Assembly: GCA_030407315.1 (NCBI GenBank) | Contig: JALQPE010001029.1 | Coordinates: 1-64,000 of the forward strand | Source: Asparagopsis taxiformis | Lineage: Eukaryota > Rhodophyta > Florideophyceae > Bonnemaisoniales > Bonnemaisoniaceae | DNA: 64,000 bases | Direction: 5' to 3' | Part shown: one piece after another, positions 1 to 10,663 of the stretch | Numbering within the stretch: the stretch's first letter is position 1 | How the letters are laid out: each line of letters begins with the position of its first letter | Position numbers and translations under genes: made by a program | The notes under the pieces: generated by a model | The model's input: the letters and a program-made list of their open reading frames with translations, nothing else | What the model was told of the DNA's origin: nothing | Database searches by the model: none

Positions 1-700
1 TCCTCTTATCGAACAACTTAACGAACAACTCCCTACTATACAGTGCTATACAGCTATATCGTGCTCCCTTTATCACTTGACGTACTTTGACAACAACCGT
101 CAAAAACGAGATCACCGATTATCTTCACACCGAGCGCAGAGACTGACAAAATCTCTCCCGTACGCACTGTGTGCACTTGAAGACCCCATACTTGACACAT
201 AATTTTATTTTACACGATTGTAATTTACACAATACGACCAGTACTTGACATTCGTCGTCCGTCGACCTCACATCAAAAACTCAATGAACAGAGTTCTTTC
301 CACTGCTTTCAAGGATAGTAGAGGGTTTTGGAAAAAAACCGATGTAGGATTTTTTCGGTTTTTTGTAGCTCAGCGATTTAGTAGGCACCGCATATTCCAA
401 GAATAGTATCCAGGGGTTAAGTTATAAACAATTCTGTTCTGGTTCAAATGTGAAATGTTTCTGAAAAGTAGCGCCGGCGTGAGGTTTTGCTGTAGAAATC
501 GTTTTGTGTATGTTCGACTTAAGAAGTGTGACGGAACAGAACTAACCGTGACAGAAATGAGAATAGGACACTTGTCCTAGGAAACACACAAAATGAAAAG
601 CTTTTCTACCTGGCTGGCAAGTTGAGATGAGACAAACTGACATGCTCCACATCGACGTGTGGAAACAAAGTTACACCTCATGGCTAGACTTCCCAGCAGA
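1..700. other. No recognisable gene
   Basis: Stops interrupt all frames and nothing resembles a known protein or RNA. The stretch could be old element flank; I see no terminal repeat that recurs elsewhere in the window. Confidence 0.4.
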
Positions 701-724
701 CAGAGAGACCAAACATGAGAAAGG

Positions 725-1880
725 GTGATTGATCGGAACACAAGAAATATTATTTTCCTCGTGAGGTGTAGGTTGATGAACGCGTCGAGACCGTTGGGAA
801 TGTACTTCCTCAATGAGGCCCAGAGAGAGTACATGGACTTGCAATTGAAACAAGAGCTTCGTTACAGTGTATTCGAGAATCGTTCGATCTTGAAAAGCTG
901 GGCGATCAAGAATGTCTCATACGCTTCGCTTCCGATTCCGAAAAAAAGACGTCGTGCGATTGGTTTCACTTCTAGAGTGGGGGAAGAATTGTTTTTTTAA
1001 CTTCAAGAAGGGGATATCGTGCGAGCGGTATTGAAGCGTTCTGCATAATTGCAAGGAGACTCATTACTCCATGTGTATGGAGAGATTTAGAGAAAGAGTT
1101 CGGGAGGTCTGGATCGGCACTATGTGAGAGACATTCTACGAGACAATGGAACAACTATACAAGGAAAAAAGTCATTTGGTGGAGGATTTCAAAGCAGGGC
1201 TCATAATTGAAAGATGTGAAGAGTATGCGACAAAGGTGTTCGAATCAGGGCTCCCTTGGACAGTTTTGTTGGTTTGTGGATGGAACTAATTTTTTTATCG
1301 CATGACCGGGTGGGGATTATGCAGAGAGAAGCGTACAACGGTCACAAAAAGCGCCACTGTATCACATTTCAGGCTCTAACTACGCCGGACGGAATTATAT
1401 TACACCTGAGTGGTCCAGTAGAAGGATGTAGACATGACATGACCATGTTCAGACATTCGAATCTCATCATCATTTAAACATGCATATGAAAATTTCTGGG
1501 CGGCAGTTCTATGTATATGCGGACTCAGCCTACCATTGCAGCCGTACATGATGGTGGAATATAGAGGCAGCAATTTATCCACTCAACAGAGAGCATTCAA
1601 TAGACGCATGTCGAAGGCTCGTATATCTGTTGAGTGGACATTCAAGGAGATTAGAAGTACTACACACATGTCTATGTAACGCGAAAGATGGTTATGGTTG
1701 TGGGTAAGTCTCCAGTCGGTTTGTGTTCTGCGCAGCTGCAATACTTCTAAATTTTAGAACATGTTTACACGGCTCCCAGACACACGATATTTTCATTGCC
1801 ACCCACCTTCGTTAGAATCGTACATGAATCTTCCATTTTCTGCAACTGAAAGTACAGAACTAGGAACCAATGGGAGAGCT
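725..1880 (+). pseudogene. Decayed PIF/Harbinger DDE transposase
   Basis: Pieces of a PIF/Harbinger transposase can be read in order across several frames. Around 1027-1140 comes GIEAFCIIARRLITPCVW followed by RDLEKEFGRSGSAL, the usual segment upstream of the catalytic core. At 1140-1260 comes a helical segment ending in a degenerate CxGF. Near 1270 FVDGTNFFIA carries the first catalytic Asp and is followed by an in-frame stop. At 1322-1470 YNGHKKRHCITFQALTTPDG and PVEGCRHDMTMF carry the second. ADSAY at about 1520 and FNRRMSKARISVEWTF at about 1590-1640 carry the third acidic region. A last piece, LLNFRTCLHGSQT, ends near 1790. At least four frameshifts and stops make it non-functional. Family assignment is firm from the motif order; terminal inverted repeats were not found. 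Confidence 0.8.
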
Positions 1881-1889
1881 GAAATATGA

Positions 1890-2455
1890 ATGCACTAGTA
1901 GAGTTTATTAGGACAGTTGATACTTGCCACTGAGCTACTTCCCGAGATGTTGCGTGGCGCGCGCGGAACAGCAGCGCCAGTTAACCCCATAGGATGTGCC
2001 AGCAGTCCTGATAGACAAAAAAGAAACTCTTTGAGAAGCTATGTTCTTTGAAGTCTGACACAATGTTGCACGGTACCACAGCTCAATCATGTGAGAAGCA
2101 TTACATGCTGATGTTTGGAGCCTTTCTGACGAGCAAGGGCAGAGAAGAGGGAAGATGACATTCGGAGATCTAGAGAAACGGCCATTTGTTCAGCTTGGGC
2201 CTTGCCAATAGAAAAGTGTTCTGCCTCCACTCAATGAACAATAAGAGCTTGCAGATAACGGCGGCACCCCATTCACGCCACCACCATTGTCACCCTCATT
2301 GTAGACTTCCTGCCCACCGTTCGCATATTCCGCACTATTTCCTTCTAGATTTCCAACATTTTCTTATCTCAACCGACCCTCGGTGTTCAAAGATACACCG
2401 AATTCGATTCGTTGTACTCATTCCATCCCCTCCGCACCATGCTTCCTCTCCTCCA
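1890..2455. other. No gene recognised
   Basis: A reading frame without stops covers 2186-2509, but its His/Pro/Ser-rich translation looks like pyrimidine-rich noncoding DNA. It may hold a lost N-terminal part of the RRM gene that follows. Confidence 0.3.
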
Positions 2456-2459
2456 CTTC

Positions 2460-3180
2460 GTCACGCACCTCTATATCGGCTCTGTGCCATTTCACCTCAC
2501 AGAGATTGATCTGCAAGCAATTTTCGGGCCGCTTGGAGACATTTGTGTCGTTACAGCTTCAGCGCGAAGCGGGCACTGCAAGGTCTAGAGCTATGGCTTT
2601 GTAGAATTCGCAAATCATGAATCTGCTAAGGAAGATTTGAAATTAGATGGATATGTAATTGCAGACAGAACGCTGAAGATTGCGCCTGCGAGTCAGGAGC
2701 AGAAGCCAAACCAGTTGCAGGACGATTGTCGGACATGAATTCCGCTTCCGTAGTGCCTCTTCCTGTTCCTGTTGGACATTCTGGTGTTGCGCATGCCAAC
2801 AACGCGCGACGTCATGGGAGAATTGGATGAGGGACGTGGTGGCGGGCTGGCGATGAATGCATCTCAGAGAGCACTGCTGAAGCAGCAGTTGTCACGAGGG
2901 GGAGCAACGGAAACAAACCAAACAATAGCGAGAACAGGTTGCCAGTACAGGTTGCCAGAATATTCATTGCCATCAAAGTCGCTGATACTTTGCAATATGT
3001 TTGGTAATGATGGATGAGGCAAATGCGACTAGAGCTGGCCATTGTGTTGGATAGGACGGGAAGTAGAGCCAAGAAAGTTTACCAATTTTGTGAAAGTTGA
3101 AGACTTCGCGGTTTGGTGGTTCCACACTAAAAGCTAAGTAATTCGAGCCATTGGAGAAATTGCAACACATGAAAAAGAGG
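2460..3180 (+). pseudogene. RRM protein resembling RBM39/CAPER splicing factor, decayed
   Basis: From 2469 one frame reads LYIGSVPFHLTEIDLQAIFG (RNP2 and first helix of an RRM), then SYGFVEFANHESAKEDLKLD (RNP1) and RTLKIAPAS, a complete RRM fold of about 75 residues. An in-frame TAG at 2586-2588 falls where the Gly/Lys before RNP1 is expected. In the same frame, after further stops, comes LDEGRGGGLAMNASQRALLK (about 2822-2885), as in the linker of RBM39-type proteins. Then SKSLILCNMFGNDG (about 2974-3014) resembles the start of their third RRM (UHM, usual motif NMFDP). Order and spacing fit RBM39/CAPER, a U2AF-related splicing factor. I infer a pseudogene or strongly damaged copy; unrecognised introns could explain some of the stops. 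Confidence 0.6.
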
Positions 3181-3207
3181 TGCGGTTACTCGAGCTGGGT
3201 GCCACCC

Positions 3208-3252
3208 AAAAAGTAGTCTTTGCATACCAGTGGTATGCAAAGACTACTTTTT
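3208..3252. repeat. Perfect 45-bp palindrome (22-bp arms, 1-nt centre)
   Basis: Positions 3208-3229 are the exact reverse complement of 3231-3252, with a single G at 3230. The arms end in A5 and T5 runs. It lies just downstream of the RRM pseudogene and just upstream of the 3' end of the convergent Myb/SANT-like pseudogene. It could be a relic of a miniature foldback element or a transcript-end structure. Confidence 0.9.
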
Positions 3253-3325
3253 ATTGCTCTGGTTGTCTCATTCTGAGACTATGAAATGAATTTAGATTTC
3301 TAAATTTAGTTCTGGAACTTGTGTA

Positions 3326-4319
3326 TCATTGTATTGACGGGTTCATCATGGACTCCTGTGTTTTGAAGAATGCTTCGCGTGCAGTAGCTTCTCTCTCTTC
3401 TTTCTGAGCCTCCCGCTTTTCCCTTTCCTCCTCTCGCCGCTCTCTTTTTCTTCTCTCTCATCCCTTCTTTCTCCCGCTCTTCTTTATCTCCCTTACAGTA
3501 ACCATATCCTCTCCGACCTGAACTTTCCTCGTGCCCAAGTCCAGTCTCCGGCTAATCGCGTCCTTTTCAATACCAGACGAGCAGCTTCTATTTCCAATCT
3601 TTTATTTCACGGATCTCAGTTCGATCCGCAAAAGCTGTCGCATATGCTTCACAGTTTTGCAGCATATGGATTGCTTGCTGATTTGCTTCCAGTGGGCTGT
3701 ACCGATCACCGCCACGGAGAGAACTGTCACTCCCACGATTTACGCTGTCATTGGCGTACTTGGTGATATTTTCTCTTCATCTCTAGACAGTATATTTGTG
3801 ACAGGTGTAATCCTAGACATCGCCCTATCCCGCAAATCCGACGCAATTTCTTGCCTCCTAGCCTGTCCTTCACTTCTCTTCCTTCTCTCTTCATAGACCC
3901 TTTCATCTCCCTCTTTTTCTTCCAGCATTCTGGAGCACAAATTGAAAAGTGTCAGAGCAGATCCCCTTCGACGAATCCGCAAACTCCTCTTGATCTTGTG
4001 CTTGTCAATTATGACCTTCACTCTCTAATACAGTGCTTGCTATCGGTCCTCCACGGAAGACGGCCAGATTGGTTCAGTAACTCCGCCACTCTTTCAAACC
4101 ATTCTCTCCTGTTCCCTCTTCTACTTAAATGCAAGTTTGTATCCAGAATATGCTTTACAAGCATGATGTCCAGTTCAGAGTTAAAAGTTCTCTTCTTGCC
4201 CTTCCGAGACCCTCCTCCTCTCCACTTGAATCATCTTCTACGTCAGAACTCTGTGTTCCTTGTCGATTTTTGCCAGTTCTCATCACCCCTTCTATGTTTT
4301 CCATTGCTCCATAAGACAT
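3326..4319 (-). pseudogene. Myb/SANT-like domain protein with C-terminal coiled coil, frameshifted
   Basis: On the minus strand, from an ATG at 4319, an acidic Ser-rich segment (DVEDDSSGEEEG) is followed after a frameshift by KKRTFNSELDIMLVKHIL and RREWFERVAELLNQ. This is a Myb/SANT-like DNA-binding domain with its Trp in the second helix. A stop and frameshift precede the third helix and linker (VKVIIDKHKIKRSL). Glu/Arg-rich coiled-coil segments follow (DRTEIREIKD; RREEEREKREAQKEEREATA), ending at a stop at 3326-3328. At least three frame changes are needed, so the copy is decayed. Such proteins occur as stand-alone regulators and as the second ORF of PIF/Harbinger transposons. A Harbinger transposase remnant lies 1.4 kb away in convergent orientation, so a shared transposon origin is possible. 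Confidence 0.6.
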
Positions 4320-4663
4320 TTCCTGTCTCCAAACATCTCCACACTTCCAAGGTCGATGGATATGTTCCCTGTATCATAATTATCGTCCCCAACGAACTGA
4401 GAAACGAGGAAGATATATGTATCCGGGAGGTGTTGTCACCGGATGACATACTGATGAAAATTGTTGCGGATCTAGGAGTTACTGACGACGTCCTGGCCGA
4501 TCTTGTCAACTGACTTGTGTCTATGTTTGTGTATTTGAACAGGAATCCGTCGTGTGAGAATTGTGAGACCGGATCAGAATCCTGGACAGCTGTCTGCGTG
4601 ACGAGGTGAAGCTCTCGACGACTTCCGTGACGTAACGGAAGGGCGAGTTTTTGAATACAACAC

Positions 4664-4818
4664 TGTCAGGGCGCTAACTCATCTGACGCAATAAGAACTG
4701 CACCTTACAGAGACCATTACACTAACAAGAGGACAGATCTGTCAAACAGTTAATATTTAAGATAGAACACCGTGATCTCAGTAAACGGCCGACAGTAAGG
4801 AAGAATCTCCTTCTAACC
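4664..4818 (+). repeat. 5' LTR of copia element A
   Basis: Starts TGTCAGGGCG and ends close to TCTAACC just before the putative primer site. It matches 10578-10663 plus 11865-11927, the two halves of the 3' LTR. Length about 155 bp, short for copia elements. Confidence 0.85.
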
Positions 4819-4832
4819 GGTTACCGGCCCTT
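4819..4832 (+). other. Putative primer binding site of copia A
   Basis: GGTTACCGGCCCTT directly follows the 5' LTR. Element B has GGTTATCGGCCCTT in the same place, and elements C and D have (G)GTTATGGGCCCAGA. The last is complementary to the anticodon arm of initiator tRNA-Met, the half-tRNA primer type known from Drosophila copia. The A/B version differs at the anticodon-equivalent position. Confidence 0.5.
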
Positions 4833-4857
4833 CTTCGCCTCCGCTGCGCAATTCCCC

Positions 4858-5700
4858 ATGATGACCACTCCAGCGCTACCGCCACTCGAACTCGACAACG
4901 TACCGTACTGGCATCGCATGTTCCAGGCTATCGCACTGGACATGAACCTAGACCACTTCCTTGATGCCTCCCACACAGCCCCGACTGAACCTACGGAATA
5001 CAACGACTACAAGCGTCAACAGGAGCGCCTCACGATGATAATTTTGGCCAGCCTCCCCAAAAAAATTACCTCCGACCTCACGACAGATCAGCTCAAGCTG
5101 TCACCGTACCTACTCACGCGCCTCGTCCTTAACGCCTTCAATGACCACACAGCAATAGACCACTCCATCCTGTAAGCAAATGCCCGTAACCTTCGATTCA
5201 CCTCCCTCCACGACGCCCCGGAGTACATCGAAAAGCACAAAAACTTACGCCGCACGATGCGTAATGCGAATTACCCCAACATACAAGATAAGACCACCAC
5301 CGTCAACGTCATGATCCACGGCATACAAGACGTCACTGCACTCCATAACACACACGAAACATTGATACTCCACCCCCTCCAACAATCTCTGCCTTCTCCA
5401 CCAGACTTCAACGTGTCGTCAACAGCATTCTATCCCGCCAATGTGAAGCCCCACCACCCTCCATACGTCACAAGAACACAGAGAAACCCCGCACGACATA
5501 CCAACATCACAAAAATCGCCCCACGCCGCACTGGCGGCGCAATCGAGCCCCTAAGCCTGGAACCCCACGCATGTGTTGCGATTTCCACAACCCAACAACC
5601 CACACAAACAAAGACTGTCGCGCACAGCACAAATCCGGACACCCCTACAAACAAGCTTACGAAACTATAAACCTCTACCAAGAGCTTGACGACACATCCA
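4858..5700 (+). pseudogene. gag remnant of copia A
   Basis: From ATG 4858 the product (PYWHRMFQAIALDMNLDHFL, then EYNDYKRQQERLTMIILASL) aligns with the gag of element B (DYWHRTLEAF, then EYKRKQERLTLIILSSLPKR). It stops at a TAA near 5173. The following frame continues the homology (MRNANYPNI, VMIHGIQ). A zinc-finger-like motif of type C-x2-H-x4-H-x4-C (CDFHNPTTHTNKDC) lies at about 5577-5620 in yet another frame. The gene is broken by stops and frameshifts. Confidence 0.8.
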
Positions 5701-8700
5701 CTACAGTCTCCGATGACACGGAACTCAACCGTAAGTCCTTCATATTAGATTCCGGAGCACACCCCACACACCCTAATCCGCACCCCTCTCCAACGCCGCT
5801 AACATCACCTCAATACACCCACACTGCTGCGAACCACCGACACACCGTCACCCACTCGGGTCCAATACAGATCAAGACACCGTCTATGCCACTCGACATT
5901 AAGCACGCGATCGTCACTCCAGACCTCCGACACAATCTCGTCTCTGTGCATTCCCTGTCAAACCACCACGGTCCGGTCACCTTCACCCCGTCCAAAGCAT
6001 TCATCACCTCGCGCGGCCGTCGCACGCCCCGGAAAATAGCTACTTGCAAACGCGGCCTATATGTTGTTGACAATAAACCGCCAGGATTCCCTCCCCTACC
6101 ACACGTGTGCTATACCACTATGCCAAACTCCGCTCGCTCTCGGAGCACTCCTCCCGTCACGGCGTCGACACGTTCCCGCTCTCAAACCCGAAATACATCC
6201 GCCATGCACCGCAACGCACACCAGCCTCCTCCCGACGCACCATCTCAAAAAACCAGATCCAAAAAAGGGAACGCCTAAGTGGGATAGACCATGGCGCACT
6301 TCCACGCCTAGCCCCAAGTCGACGAACACACCTACACAGGTGACCACAACACCTAACCAACCCAAGAACAAGCCGAGCCACAGACCGGCCCCATGCCCCC
6401 ACAAAAAAGCAACTCCGCAACCCCACAACACTACACTATCACATCGGAGTACCACCCACGCCACACCCGCAAAATCCACAACAGCTGAGACCAAAGCCTT
6501 GTAGGACCTTAGCCCTTTTAGATAGATTGTACCTCCGAGGAGGATTAGTAGATAGGGATAAGGCTTCGAACTCACGAGTGAGAGCGCCGATTCCACGAGG
6601 CTGACGCCTCGGGCGATCCTAGTAGCCCGAGGGCTGTGTCGGGTGGATCGATCCCTCGGAGCCCGGACACCTGTCTCCCAACCTGGTAGCAGGTGGTAGA
6701 GCGGGGTCCGGGAGGGCTGGATCTAACCTGCCGGAGGGATCTATCGGCCGTGGCCGTCCTCAACCCACTTAAGGGTTAACTAGGCACTTAGCGCGATGGA
6801 TCCCCGCGGGGAATTGTGGTCGCCTCCAGGCGTGGCTGCCCACACAGCGGATTCCGCAACTGTGATACCGCCGGCGGCTGCGGTCGAGACCGATTGAGAA
6901 GCCCACGGGCGTTGGCTCGGTTTACCGGCTGGGAGTGCCGAACCGACAGCGCTCCCAGTCGGTAGCCTTGTCCCGGTGGGCGGAAGGCCACTCCCAGTCG
7001 CCTGACGGCGTTAAAAGAATCGGGAAGGTGGTCCACTACCGCGGAGACGAAATGCCCTAGGGCAATCCACGTGCACTCCCGCCGGAGGAGGCTCGCGGCG
7101 GGCAATTGGGGACGAATGCGAGCGGTTCCCAATTGGAGATCGAAACGGAGCGGCTGGTATCCTGTGAAGGAATTGCCGCCGCCGTTTAGTTTTAAGTTAA
7201 ACGACCACGGTCGAATGATTTGGAACCGAAACGATCTGCCTTTATTGTAGCTTAGTGGTCAGTCCGTTGACCTTAAATGGTCAACGAGACTGCCGGGACC
7301 GGACGAGGACCAATGGTCCCGGTCCGGCGTCAAATGGACCTTGTGGGGTGTTTATGCGGCCCAGGGGCCTTACAGAGTAATCTGCTACGTTGCTACGTGT
7401 AAACTAATAGAAACGGCCAGACGTAACGTACACGTGCACAGTCGTAACGGGAGAATCTTCCCGCTCGCACACGTGTGCAACTAATCGCGCCTATATCGCT
7501 ACACGTTGCACACTCGCCGAAGGGTCCCGCGCAAGCAATGTGGCCCGGTGCCAATCCAAGGCGGCACGCGCCCATTCGCCCTTGGGCGACAATTCCTTTG
7601 CCACGTCACCACGGCTAGCGATTAGCAACGCGGCTCTTCGCGGCTGATTCCTTACCGAACGCCCACTCACGCTCGCGAGCGTACCGCTTAAGCGACCCCT
7701 CCTGGCGCCCTTTCCAGACGCCTGGAATTATCCTCCCGCGACCGCTCGCAGCGCAATACGGGACGAGTCCCACAAGCCTCCAACCCGAAACAATCCGCTC
7801 CCCTCTTGACCTTCTACAAACTCACCACGCACCCCAAGTCAACATCCCCCAGTCCGCAACTAACGCTCCCATACGACAAGCCACGTATCTGCGATCCCCT
7901 CTACAACCCACACCCCGACGACACGCCAAATACTGCACATGACCTACACCTCCAGCTTGGTCACCCAAACGCACAAACCATGCGCCGCATGTACCGCCAC
8001 AAACACATACCTGCACTCGCACCATATAAACATCTCGTCATCCCTGACGTGACATGCAGTGCATGTGCGATCGCCAAAATCAAAATCTTCCCCACACAAG
8101 CCCACGACACAGTCTCCAAATTGGGAATCACATATCCTCCGACGTATGCGGACCCATGTCCACCGCATCATCCCAAGGCATCCGTTAATTTGTCACATTC
8201 ATTGACACCAAGACACGATTCATAACGGTCTACTTCCTACACAATCGTGCCGCCATACCGGACGTCACAATTCGACACACGTAATAAATCCATACCGCGC
8301 ACGGAAAAATACCCCCGCTTCTTCTGATCAGACAATGCGCGCGAATACACATCCTCCACGCTACAAAAAGTGCTGTCAACAAGGGGAACTACACACATAA
8401 CGACAGCTCCTTACACACCGCAACAGAACAGTCTTGCTGAACGGATTAACTTGACATTAATGGACACGGTCCGCGCTAACCTCACTCACAGCAACCTCTC
8501 CGACAATATCTGGCAATTCGCATTGATGGATGCTGTTTTCAAGCGCAACATCACTCTCCACAGTACAACAAACAAAATACCCTACACCGAATGGTATGGG
8601 ATGAAGCCCAACATAAAACGGCTCTTCGCATTCGGCCAAATCAGCCACATACCCATTCCCAACCGAACCACAAAACTGGAAGACCAAGTCACTCTCGTCC

Positions 8701-10500
8701 GATACCTGGCCGCAACAGATCAGGACAACATACTCGTTGCCAAGACCAAAACAAACCAAAACCCTCAAGATACTCGCACTCGACTTCCACCCATACACGA
8801 CAATGACTGACCCCACCGCCACCACACCATTCGCATTCCACACAACGAAGGCCACCCCAAAACGCTACACTGTCCCCCAACACATCACGCCGCACACACC
8901 AGCCCCACCTAACCACTGTCTCGCTCGCCAATATCCAGATGCCCATCTATGGTCAGTCGCACACGACAGCTAACTTGCTAAAATTGACCAAAATGCAAGC
9001 CATTGACTAGATCCCACGCTCCTTAACCCCGCCCAAAATCCAAACCCATCCCACTTACCATGACATACCGATACAAGCGTGACGCCACCGGCCGCATAGA
9101 GGAAAGAAAGACACGGTGTGCTGTACGAGGCGACGTAATGAAACCAAATATGCACTTTGACCCCAAGAACACCGCCACATTCGCTGCTGACAAAACCTCT
9201 ATCCGACTCTTACTAGCACATGCCGCCGCTCACCGTCTACACACAGAGCACATAGATAATTCAACCTTCCTCCACGAGGAATTTGACCACTCCAAACCTG
9301 TGTACGTCAAACAACACCGTTCATTCGACGGCACATTTCGTCACGATGCCCACATCGGGCACCTCCGCGGCAACTTGTACGGGACAAGACAAGCCGGCCG
9401 CATATTCACCGATGGTATACGCCAATTCCTCCAATCATTGGGATACACACAACTACGATCCGACCCATGCCTCTTCCACAAGACCAACAGAATAGGCCAA
9501 ACAAAACTATCCACCACCATCGACGACTTTCTTGCCAGTTCCACCAGTCCCCAGCTCATCTCGGACTTCTTCAGCCTCCTCACAACCAAATACAAGGCTA
9601 ACGCCTCGGAAACCCCACCAAATACCTTAACTGGAACATTACACACCACAACAGTGTAACACACATTTCCCAACCCCACACCATTTCATCCATAATATCC
9701 AAGACCAAAATGGACGACGCTAAGGCGATCCCAAACCTATACTCTGATTGAATTGACCTCTTTCCACCCAAAGATTCGGATGAGACAGACACCACCACAG
9801 CCACAATATATCGAGAGACCTTAGGCGAGCTCCGATACTTAACGGACCCAACTCGCCGAGATATTCACTTCTACACTAATGCACTTTCCCGTGCCAACCA
9901 CAGACCCACGACGCGTCACTGGAAGCTACTCAAACGCTTAGTGCACTTCCTCAAACATACCCCCAACACCGGAATCACCATGCCCAACAATCCCACAACT
10001 GAAGCCCTCGTCACGTACACAGACGCAGACTTCGCGAATGACACCACCACTATAAAATCAATATCTGTATCGGTACCCACGTTATACGGCTTCCCCATCC
10101 ATTGGACATCGCAACGACAATCACTAGTGGCCACAAGCACATGTGAAGCCGAAACCATCGCTGCATCAGAGGCCGTCCGCCAAGCTAATTGGCTCGGCGA
10201 CCTCCTCAAAGAACTCCACATAATTGACCCCCAGCAAGCAATCCTCACATATATAGATTCCCAGTCGGCTCTAACTATCGCAAAGAACAGTGCACCAACC
10301 AAGAGACGAAAATTTATAGACATCCGGCATCACACCTCATGGACAATGTCCAGTCCGGTCGTATCAACCTGCAATACCTCCCTTCCAACGCCATGCTTGC
10401 CGACATTTTTACCAAACCACTGACCAAACAACGCTTCCAATCTATAACAGCTGCCCTGCGAATAACGCCACACACTACAACTACCACACCGTCGCTCCCC
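5571..10500 (+). pseudogene. pol remnant of copia A (PR-IN-RT-RH)
   Basis: Protease: FILDSGAHPTHP at about 5740, with NLVSVHSLSNHHGPVTFTP downstream. After the GC-rich insertion come the integrase zinc region (LQLGHPNAQTMRRMYRHKHI; TCSACAIAKIK, about 7950-8085) and part of the integrase core (APYTPQQNSLAERINLTLMD, about 8408). RT pieces are at 9060-9659 (HLRGNLYGTRQAGRIF; STTIDDFLAS in place of the YVDD box). RNase H pieces are at about 10015-10420 (TYTDADFANDTTT; ATSTCEAETIAASEAVRQAN). Frameshifts and stops occur throughout, and the second integrase Asp region is damaged (about 8150-8345). A polypurine tract (GACAGGGGGAG) sits at 10511-10521. Confidence 0.85.
6511..7807. other. GC-rich insertion of unknown nature inside copia A
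   Basis: Comparison with element B shows that the region between the protease C-terminus and the integrase (SKSKTTHWERPWR ... QLPIPKFFTRQP in B) is interrupted here. The insert is clearly GC-richer than its surroundings, has no ORF I can recognise on either strand, and contains many short inverted repeats (for example CCCCGCGGGG near 6804 and GGGAGAATCTTCCC near 7450). The hexamer GACCTT occurs at both edges (6505-6510 and 7808-7813) and may be a target duplication. It could be a non-autonomous mobile element. Confidence 0.5.
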
Positions 10501-10521
10501 GCCCCTCGGCGACAGGGGGAG

Positions 10522-10577
10522 TGTCAGGGCGCTAACTCACTCTATATGTCGCCCAGCGACGACTCGCTCACAAATCA
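10522..10577 (+). repeat. Copy of the LTR head between polypurine tract and 3' LTR of element A
   Basis: TGTCAGGGCGCTAACTCA, identical to the start of the 5' LTR, directly follows the polypurine tract but is followed by unrelated sequence (GTCGCCCAGCGACGACTCGC). The LTR head is then repeated at 10578. Element B has the same arrangement with different sequence. Confidence 0.7.
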
Positions 10578-10663
10578 TCAGGGCGCTAACTCATCGGACG
10601 CAATAAGAACTGCACCTTACAGAGACCATTACACTAACAAGAGGTCAGATCTGTCAGACAGTA

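Noticed and set aside
6096..6596. 166-codon minus-strand ORF
   Set aside because: Antisense shadow of the Pro/Thr-rich pol region of element A.
7246..7262. Pol III A-box-like TAGCTTAGTGGTCAG in the GC-rich insertion, suggesting a SINE
   Set aside because: No B box follows at the right distance and no tRNA fold forms; kept as unknown insertion.
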